Positions 56,302 to 64,000 of a stretch of 64,000 bases of DNA are shown here, piece by piece (within the stretch, counting starts at the first letter, position 1; the number at the start of each line of letters is the position of its first letter). Source of the stretch: Holothuria scabra (taxonomy: Eukaryota > Echinodermata > Holothuroidea > Aspidochirotida > Holothuriidae). Under the pieces are notes generated by a model that had not been told where the DNA came from, did no database searches, and saw nothing but the letters and a program-made list of their open reading frames with translations. The stretch lies in the NCBI GenBank assembly GCA_037179385.1, contig CM074179.1, positions 3,596,001 to 3,660,000 on the forward strand, given 5' to 3'. Both the position numbers and the translations under genes were made by a program.

Positions 56302-58092
56302 TCAAGGCTGCGCTCTTGAACTGCTTGGGGTCCTCGAGGTCTGTAGTGTTCTGGGGAGTAGGTTCCAGTCTCTGACGGTTCGAGGAAAGAAACTGTATTT
56401 GTAGCAGTCCTTATTGGTTGGTATATTTGTAAAGCTATTAGAATGGTGATGCCTAGAGGGCCGCCGGACCGGTTGTAGGTTGTTGATTGGCAAGGCTAGG
56501 AGGCCCAATTTGGCTTTGTGAAGAATTGCTAGCCTGTTGGCAGTACGCCTGTTTTTGAGACTATCCCACCCTAGGTCGTTTAGCATTTCAGTCACACTAC
56601 TATGGGGAATAGTCATTATAAACAAACCTAGCAGCCCTACGCTGAATTTGCTCAACCTTATTGGATAGGGAAGTGGTGTAGGGATCCCAAACAGAAGATG
56701 AATACTCCAATAAAGGCCTAACAAGTGTGAGATAGGCATTAGCTTTGACACTCCTGGGGCAGGAGTATAAATTTCTTTTAATAAAAGCCAAAGACCTATT
56801 TGCTGACGAAGTGATACGATTAATATGTCTATTCCAGGTAAGGGTATTAGAGATGTCAACTCCCAGATAAGTGTGGCAATCGGCAGACTCAGGGTATCGT
56901 TATCTAGAGTATAATTAAAAAACTTGGGTTTCCTTGAGTGAGTAATCCTCATAGAAAAGCACTTCTTGGTATTAAAGGGCATTTGCCATTTATTTTGCCA
57001 CTCAGAGAGGGTGTTTAGATCATTTTGGAGTTGAACCTGGTCAAGATTATTCTTTATCTGTCTATAAATTACACAGTCGTCAGCAAAAAGTCTTACTTCA
57101 GAAGAGATATTATCGGGCAGGTCATTAATATAAACTAAAAACAACAGGGGACCCAAGACTGTACCTTGGGGAACACCAGAGATAACATCCACCCAATCAG
57201 AAAAATCACCACTCAATACGACTCTCTGCTTCCGGGACTTAAGAAAATTAGCAATCCAGTTAAGGGTGTTGCCTCTAATACCATAGTTTTGTAATTTACA
57301 AAGCAGACGGTTATGAGGAACCGTATCAAAAGCCTTAGAAAAATCCATGATAATCATGTCAGTCTGGGATCTAAGATCTAGAGACTGCACTAGGTCATTG
57401 GTTGTTAAGATCAATTGAGATTCACAAGAATGGCGTTGTCTGAAGCCATGCTGCCTGTTCGTGATAACTGAGTGGTTATGAAAGTGATGCATAATATGAG
57501 AATGTATAATGTGTTCCAGGACCTTGCAACAAATCGAGGTAAGAGAGACCGGCCTATAGTTTGAGGCTAGGGAACGGTCACCTTTTTTAAAGATAGGACT
57601 AACATTGGCACATAACCAAGAGGGAGGTAAATGACCAGTGTCCAGTGATTTTTGAAAAATGGAGCAGAGGGCAGGAGCAACCTCCTCAGCGGCCAATTTC
57701 AGAACATGAGCCGGTATACCGTCAGGACCTGAAGCTTTGTTTGGGTTCAACTCCTTGAGCAACTTCACAACACCATCTAAGGATATCTCAATATCAGACA
57801 TGGTGTGTATGGTGTTCGCTTCAACTGGAGGTAAGGTGACATTCTCACGGGTGAAAACCTTTTGGAACTGCTCATTTAAGATGTTAGCCTTCTGCATGTT
57901 GTCCGAGACCAGTATCTCATCAGATTTCAGGGAAGGGATACCAACACTATCACATCTAAGGTTTTTAATAAAGGACCAGAAACGTTTAGGTGAATCAGTA
58001 CAAACTGTGTTGACATAAAGGATGGGCCCTTCCTCCTTGAACAAATTTTGTAATTGGTGTCTTTTTGTGGTGCCGCATGCAGATGCTTCATT
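56302..58092 (-). mobile_element. jockey/CR1-like LINE ORF2: RT, frameshifted
   Basis: Numbering from 58044: NPNKASGPDGIP (100-111), SNYRPVSLTSICCKVLE (161-177), MDFSKAFDTVPH (233-244), SGVPQGTVLGPLLF (289-302), and the catalytic FADD box (320-323). A shift near 56890 moves to a frame with HTYLGVDISNTLTWNRHI and RPLLEYSSSVWDPYT; a second near 56610 returns to the first frame (VTEMLNDLGWDSLKNRR). The frame is open up to a TAG at 58093 and no ATG is present at 58044 (TTG). The endonuclease is missing. A dead, 5'-truncated copy. Confidence 0.9.
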
Positions 58093-58864
58093 CTAAAGTA
58101 AAATTTGGAATTTGAAAAATTGTGTAAATTCGGAGTAAAAAATCACCACTAAGGGTACTTGCGTAGACATGCCCTCCCCTTTAATTTTTTCAGAAATTGA
58201 GTGCAGACCTTACATGCAATCTGGTGTTACAAAAGGCTACTTTTCGAAGTAAAATTTGTGTTACTTAAGTACGTATTTTTAGAATTTAAAACAAGCTTAG
58301 GAAAGTTGGTTTCCGTGAGGGGGACAGTGGTCCAACCCCCCCCCCCCCTCCGTGCGTACGCTAGTGCACGCTATAATGACACCTCATATATCGGCTACAT
58401 CTCGATTGACTGCATCTTACTTCATCTAACCTAACCTTCATCTAGGCCTATCTATATAGTACAAGTCGACAAACAGCACTGTGTACGGAAACACAGTGCG
58501 GGCAATTGCGTAGCTTTTCAAGCTGTATTTTTACGTTCGACGCCATTTGCGAATTCGAATGCCTATTTTTACAGAGAGCTCTCAGTCTGGTTTTACTTTG
58601 AAAAGTGTGGGAATGATTGTACAACAGGGAGGCAAATTATTTGTGAATTATTTGTTAATTATTTTGCCTTGAAAACTCCTGGAAGGACACTATACATCAG
58701 GAGCTGGGTGGGTAAGGGAAACTGGGGGCGGGTGGGCAAAGGCTCTGACTGGGGGCCGGAGTTTCCCTATGCCCCCCCCCGACTCCAATTGATTTTGGGA
58801 AAATTAAAATCCCCCATAGACCTATTTCCAAACATGGAAGTACTCCATGTCCCAAATAGCAATT

Positions 58865-58969
58865 ACAATGAATTGTAGGATAGAGTTTTGGGTGTACATC
58901 AGTTTTCACCACAGTAAGATGCCATTGACGAAAATGGCAAACACCGAAACTCTATCCCACAATCCTTTG
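58865..58969. mobile_element. 105-bp TA-flanked hairpin MITE
   Basis: CAATGAATTGTAGGATAGAG pairs with CTCTATCCCACAATCCTTTG; TA at 58863-58864 and 58970-58971. Same family as 46201-46301. Confidence 0.75.
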
Positions 58970-59999
58970 TAATACTACCGTAGAGTCGGCAAAAACCCCG
59001 TCCTCACGACTAGCTTGTGGCAAGTTCACTTCTTTACATTTCACGTGGTTGAAAAAACTTCACACGAAGTAACCCTGGAAGCATTGTGCATTATGTATAA
59101 ATTCCAAACGGAACTTCTAAGTTTGCAGGATTACCCGTATTGAAATTGCGTAATGGCACGTCCGTGTACATACGTGTACGTACTTTATCACATTGTTGCA
59201 TTGTATCAGATTATCATCGATGCCATGTAAAATTGAGAAAGACTGGCGGTGAAGATTACTGTTTATAAACTAAACCGACATGCTTGCTGGGCCAAAACGG
59301 AAGCAGAAAATATCAGTTGACCCAAGAAATAAACAATGGAGTGAAGGTTTGTCGACATTTATGTCCTAGTATTACTAGAATGCCTTAGCGCTTTCCTCGT
59401 AGGCTATACGTACAGTATCACACTCATCATGCATACTGCATAGTTTCTCTTACAGAATCGCGGAACTGGTTCTAACGTTTAATAAATAAGAGAATTGGAG
59501 CGTCCAAAATCCGTGACGAATCAGTGACGTGACCTACATGACAAAGAGTAAAATACGTGAACAGGACCAAAATCTGTGACTGTAGGCCCCCATAAATTTT
59601 GTCATACAAGACTTACCACAATTGAAATCAAACTTAGCCTACACTTTTTGAAGCTCAACATTTCCTGACCTGGTTTCAAAACATTGCAAATCTTGCACGC
59701 ATTTACAATTTTTACCCGCTTCCAACGAAAAATCAACTAGGCTAGTGCTTCGTTTTCCAATCAGGCCATTTGCGTCAATTACAGTTTACACACTTCGGGC
59801 CGTACAGAGAGAAATCAATGACTATGCCGAGAAACCATAAGGTGCCATAGCTGGGTAGGCTAGTAACTTCCAGTGAATGATCCGTGTGACTGTGAGTTAT
59901 AACTTACAGATAGCCTACACAACATTGCAAAAGTTCAGCAGGGTTTAACTCAGGATGTGAAGTGAGGGTGAGCAGTATTGGTTAATTCCATGCATCAAG

Positions 60000-60050
60000 G
60001 CTGTGACGTCATCACGGCCGTGACATCATTACGGCCGTGATTTCGTCACG
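60000..60050 (+). repeat. 17-bp triplet with CRE-like palindromes
   Basis: Three head-to-tail units of GGCCGTGACRTCATYAC type. The first holds a perfect CRE, TGACGTCA, at 60004-60011; the others are changed. Confidence 0.7.
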
Positions 60051-60329
60051 GGTTTTAGAATCCCCCTTCGCATGCTTTCTTTGATAGCATCACTAGTATC
60101 AAGTAGCCTAGGCCCATTTTACATGCTCCACACTCACAGCTGTTCAAAGCAATCACTTTTTTAAATCTGAGAAACATTTTTCAGTATTACTTAGAGCTAT
60201 ATTCGAGGCAGGAGAGTCTGACTGTGAGGCCAAGGCAAGCTACAGTACAGTAGGTTATGAAGGTCCTTATTAGGCTGTCTGATTTTGCTAATTTTAACAG
60301 TACATGGTCGTAGGCCTATTGTAACACAA

Positions 60330-60440
60330 CACGACCTGACCCGACCCGACCCGACCCGACACAACACAACACAACACAACACAACATGCTAAAGGGCAAA
60401 GGAAGACTATAAAGACCCCATTAGATGCCCCGTAATCCAG
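60330..60440 (-). mobile_element. LINE/SINE-type 3' end with pentanucleotide tail
   Basis: (CCCGA)n and (ACAAC)n run into ATGCTAAAGGGCAAAGGAAG and AGATGCCCCG. It matches the 3' end at 54375, with a different tail sequence. Confidence 0.65.
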
Positions 60441-60502
60441 AGGGCCTGGAAAATAAAGAGCAAACTACTGACACCTACTGTAACTAGCCTAGCCTTCTAT
60501 TC

Positions 60503-60590
60503 TAACAGGGCTGCGTGTTCGTTACATGGCCTAACATTAGGCTCATTCCTCGAACAACATAGCCCTTGTGCCGATAACGTTCATAAACAC
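60503..60590 (+). repeat. repeat family D, copy 2
   Basis: Close to copy 3 (61439): AACAGGGCTG, GTTCGTTACATGGCCTAACA, AACATAGCCCTTGTGCCGAT. Confidence 0.85.
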
Positions 60591-60593
60591 ATG

Positions 60594-60745
60594 GCACAAC
60601 ACAACACAACACAACACAACATGCTACACAACACAACATGCTACACAACACAACACAACACAACATGCTACACAACACAACATGCTACACAACCAACACA
60701 ACATGCTACACAACACAACATGCTACACAACACAACACAACACAA
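60594..60745 (+). repeat. (ACAAC)n microsatellite with ATGCT interruptions
   Basis: ACAAC/ACAAC runs broken by ATGCTAC at irregular steps. It forms the tail side of the next LINE/SINE-type 3' end (60745-60840). Open frames here are artefacts. Confidence 0.9.
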
Positions 60746-60842
60746 CATGCTAAAGGGCAAAGGAAGACTATAAAGACCCCATTTGATGCCCCGTAATCCA
60801 GACCCCCTGGAAAATAAGAGCAAACGACTGACACCTACTGTA
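60745..60842 (-). mobile_element. second LINE/SINE-type 3' end
   Basis: Near-copy of 60385-60480: ATGCTAAAGGGCAAAGGAAG, ATGCCCCGTAATCCAGA and AGCAAACGACTGACACCTAC. Confidence 0.7.
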
Positions 60843-60844
60843 AG

Positions 60845-61425
60845 TGGAGATCGGTGGAGATGGCTCGGTGGTTTGAGCGTGCTGCCTTGCATACTGAAGG
60901 TCCCCGGATCAAATCCCGGTGGAACCACTTGGAAATTTTCCGGGGTCTAAAAATTAACTTGTTCAGCATAGCTGTTCACAGTGATGCTGAGGGGGTTTAA
61001 AATTGGTGAATTACAAAATTGGGTATTTGGTTGTCCGTTTCAGGAAGTTGTCCGTTTCAGGAAGTTGTCCGACTCAGGAAGTTGTCCGCTTGCTCAGTTC
61101 AGCTGTTGAGCAGTGGTGCAGAGCAAGTATAACCTCCACCCCCTCCAGCCTTTGGGAAAGTGGCGAAAGACTGGGGATACGCTCACGTCCGTCGGATGGG
61201 GACGTTAAATGGCGGTCCCGGGAGCAGGATTGGGAGCTATTAGTACACGCCTGCCTCGTTACCTCTGAGCACTAGTCGAAAAGAGAAGGCGAAGTTCGCC
61301 GGTGTTCATCCACACTCACTCTGGCATTGGATCTTCGAAGAGTTAATTGATTTGGGCCTGGACTTCAGGGCATCTTATGGGGCTTTGGCCCTCCTTTGCC
61401 CTTCAACCTGTTATGTTATGTTAAG
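60845..61425 (+). mobile_element. full-length tRNA-derived SINE with LINE-type tail
   Basis: Head: A box TGGCTCGGTGG (60861-60871) and B box GGATCAAATCC (60906-60916). Body of about 400 bp, including three GTTGTCCG-type steps near 61031-61090. Tail: GGGCATCTTATGGGG and CTCCTTTGCCCTTCAA, then (TTATG)n, the same as the LINE 3' end at 54375 read on its own strand. An older relative lies at 45515. No protein is encoded. Confidence 0.85.
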
Positions 61426-61438
61426 TAGCCTAGCCCTC

Positions 61439-61525
61439 TAACAGGGCTGCATGTTCGTTACATGGCCTAACATTAGGCTCATTCCTCTGACAACATAGCC
61501 CTTGTGCCGATAACGTTCATAAACA
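61439..61525 (+). repeat. repeat family D, copy 3
   Basis: Follows the SINE tail directly. The short lead-in TAGCCTAGCC is shared with copy 2, so the repeat may start there. Confidence 0.85.
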
Positions 61526-61539
61526 TAGATACTAGCCAA

Positions 61540-61769
61540 GAAGCTAGTGGAACATAATCTGTTTGGTCCCCAAATAACAAAATATTCCTACTAAATTTAG
61601 CACAGATTATCTCTGACACTGCATATCCCTTTCCCTAGAAGATGTTCACAAAGTTTTATCAAAATATGATCGAATGTTCACCTCCATTTTTCACTGTAAC
61701 AGTAAGTCAAAGGGTCATGCTTTTGAGTTCTCAACAAATGTTCTCAGTAGAGGTAAGGGTTTTCTGCAT
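61540..61769. other. no feature seen
   Basis: Ordinary AT-rich spacer between family D copy 3 and the AGCTC repeat. Confidence 0.4.
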
Positions 61770-62290
61770 TTTTAGCTCAAACCAGCTCAAAGAGCTGTTT
61801 GAGCTATTGTGATAGCCACCGTCTCTCTGTCTATCCATCTATTTATCACGTCTATTTACAATTGCCTTGAATGCTCTCAGGGATACGCTTGTTGACAAAT
61901 AGTTGTAACGAAATTTGGACACATTGTTCATTGAACATAGGGCTACATGTTGTGTTCAAAAAGTTGAGGTAAAAGGTCATCTACTGTAGGGGTCATTAGT
62001 GGCTATTTTGTGAATATTTTATTTAAAGTGTATCTCCTCCCACAAAAAGCGTTCGATGTCCTTGAAAGTTGGCCATAATATTCCTTTGGTATGAATCTTG
62101 AATCTTGTACTTTACTTGTTTATCCAAGGTCATTTGAGGTCATTGAGGTCATTGGTGTAAATATTTAGAAATGCTATTTTCTCCTAGATGCATTGCAAAC
62201 TTGTCCTCAAAATTGTTCAGATGAGTGGCTTGCATGTGCTGATTACAAATTTTTTGTCTGTTTTTGGATAAATAATAATTTTGACACCAT
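61770..62290 (+). repeat. dispersed AGCTC-repeat element, partial
   Basis: AGCTCAAACCAGCTCAAAG, GAGCTATTGTGATAGCCACC and (TCTG)n-like steps, then GGTCATTTGAGGTCATTGAG. This arrangement resembles a repeat common in marine invertebrates (recalled, not checked). Confidence 0.4.
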
Positions 62291-62636
62291 TCTGACCAAT
62301 TTTGTTCCACTCCTCTATTTCTACCAGTCTCACCAATTCAGTGTTTCACATTGAACTGAACTCCCTTTAAAACTGTGTGGTGCAAGATTGTCAATGATGT
62401 GAGGTTGATTAGGTTAGTGTAAACAGATCTTGTTTGATGAGAACAGTAGTTTTATTGTGAGTGCATGCAGGGGCTTTGTAGACATACTCAACTTCAGGAG
62501 GATGAATTAAGGGTAGATTCACCTTGCACTGTTTCTAAACTAGACTGCTTGAGGTAAGGATAAAGAGGGTCAATTTTGTTTCTTTTGTTCAAAGAGGAAG
62601 CTCTTGCTAACTAATTGTGTTATCATAGCTCATTAT

Positions 62637-64000
62637 AGCCAAAGTGCCGTTGTAGAGTTTCCCCACGATCGATAGATGAAAGACGATTTCATCAAGAGCG
62701 GTTTTACGAGGGAGGGAAGGGTGCTCAAGCTACCAACATGTGCTTTGGCCTTCCTCCCCTCTCCCCTCAAAAATGTCTGAAGATTTGTATACCAAATGCT
62801 GTATTTGCGTATTTTGAAACAAAAATTGTCAAAAGATCTAATAACATAACATAACATAACAAGTTAAAGGGCAAAGGGGGGTAAAAACCCCATAAGATGC
62901 CCTACAGAACAGACCCAAAACCAACACCTAATCCAAACAAAGACTAAACAAACCCAATACAATCAGATCCTGCCACTGTCACAGTAATACTTGTCAATGT
63001 TAATCTTGAGGCAGTTGACTGAAGAGGAATTAACAACCCACTCAGGGAGACTGTTCCACTCATTGACAACCCTATGAGAGAAACTGAACTTTCTGATGTC
63101 AAGTCTAGAGAAACATTTTACCAGCTAGCTTCTTATTATGGCCACGAACACGGGGATCAGCACAAATCTCTAAGTAGTTACAGTTAGACAGAGAATCATA
63201 ACCAGGAAGGAACTTGAAAACCTGCAGCATATCCCCCCTAATCCTTCTTAACTCGAGAGAAGTAAGTCCTAGACAATTGAGCCTATCTTGATAAGGGAGA
63301 TTATGCACATTGTGAATAAGCCATGTGGCCCTCCTCTGAACCTGCTCTAAAATAAACTTGTCCTTTTCATAAAAAGGGTTCCATGCCTGCACAGCATACA
63401 TAATACATCTCTTCATATATGCTGCTTTAACCCCCTCTCTACCACAGGTTGAAATTCTTAGTCGCGAAAACCAGCGGTATGCCTTCATTTCATTTCAGAC
63501 GAGAGCTCAATGCATCGTGCAGGACATCAGCTAGTAATGTGATGTCGTAAGTTGTAGTCTAAACCGTGCACAATATCCGTGGCGAATCAAGTTCTTCTCT
63601 GAAGGTGGGGCAGTATGTTGAGTGATCGCCGGCCTAGGGGAGGGTCTAAGCAGGATCGAGGGGTATCCCCCTCTTCTTTGAAAATTATTGGCCTTTTCAA
63701 GGAGCCTAATTGGTGCAATATTTTTTACTTTAGCTTGACAGAAACAATCATGAAAGTTGAACTGTTGTGGACAGTGGGGATAAAACTGAAATTCATGTGT
63801 CTTCAGTTAACATGCAATGGAAATTATGGAATGTCATGCACGCTACCCCTTTGTAGTAAAATTTGTTTCAAAATTTGCGTACTTTTAGGAGTCAAAACAA
63901 AAGAGCATCAGTGTTCTGCATGGGGGAATTAGGGGAGCATTAAAGATTGGTTTGTCTTGCCCGAAAGCGCAATTCTGATTAAAGCGGAGCGCCACCATCA
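62637..64000 (+). repeat. 1.36-kb direct duplication, right copy (runs off window)
   Basis: See left copy at 54176. Includes the LINE fragment at 62836-63488. Left boundary is sharp near AAGTGCCGTTG (62642), with unrelated sequence before it. Confidence 0.95.
62836..63488 (-). mobile_element. CR1-like LINE 3' fragment, second copy
   Basis: Same as 54375-55027 but one residue differs (NVHNL for NVRNL). Carried inside the duplication, not an independent insertion. Confidence 0.8.

Larger units (their letters stand above)
58093..60350. other. intergenic, no supported gene
   Basis: Contains two C-tract hAT-like traces (about 58336 and 58773), one hairpin MITE and the CRE-like triplet. ORFs are short and G- or P-rich. 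Confidence 0.45.

Noticed and set aside
60868..60935. Possible tRNA gene
   Set aside because: A and B boxes are present but the arms do not fold as a tRNA and it leads into a SINE body.

Overview
The window is animal nuclear DNA, most likely from a marine invertebrate. It is AT-rich and intron-rich, with spliced genes, GT-AG introns, DIRS-like and Ty3-like retroelements, LINEs with pentanucleotide tails, tRNA-derived SINEs and many small hAT-like elements. The protein and repeat content fits an echinoderm or another invertebrate deuterostome, but the sequence alone does not settle this. There are no bacterial operons and no CRISPR array.

Two host genes can be supported, both on the minus strand. 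(1) A complete 13-exon polo-like kinase 1 gene (PLK1) runs from 51046 down to 32142. Its exons join in phase into a 625-residue protein with an N-terminal kinase domain, a D-box and two polo boxes. Upstream lies a candidate G2/M promoter with paired CCAAT boxes, a CHR and a forkhead site. (2) A galactose-3-O-sulfotransferase-like gene has one large exon at 16078-17281; its membrane-anchor exon was not found.

Region by region. 1-8 kb is a nest of transposons: a decayed DIRS-like element (gag and RT) is split by a foldback-type element (about 2345-6853) with long inverted arms made of short tandem repeats. That element contains a Ty3-like LTR deletion derivative (2799-4478). A 411-bp inverted-repeat element (7515-7925) sits just before the gag start. 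8-27 kb is mostly hAT-like non-autonomous elements with poly-G subtermini, including one at 8316-10956 whose empty site survives in a related element at 24175. 28-31 kb has a 27-bp and a 59-bp tandem array; the latter has a 177-bp higher-order period and a small hAT-like insertion. 32-51 kb is PLK1, whose introns carry several small inverted-repeat elements, a SINE and tandem relics of exon 8. 52-64 kb is LINE-rich, with a 1.36-kb near-identical direct duplication and a SINE that shares its 3' end with a LINE in the same window.

No coherent new multi-gene system was found. The most unusual structures are the foldback element and its nesting, the exon-8 tandem relics in PLK1, the filled/empty hAT site pair and the SINE/LINE tail pairing.
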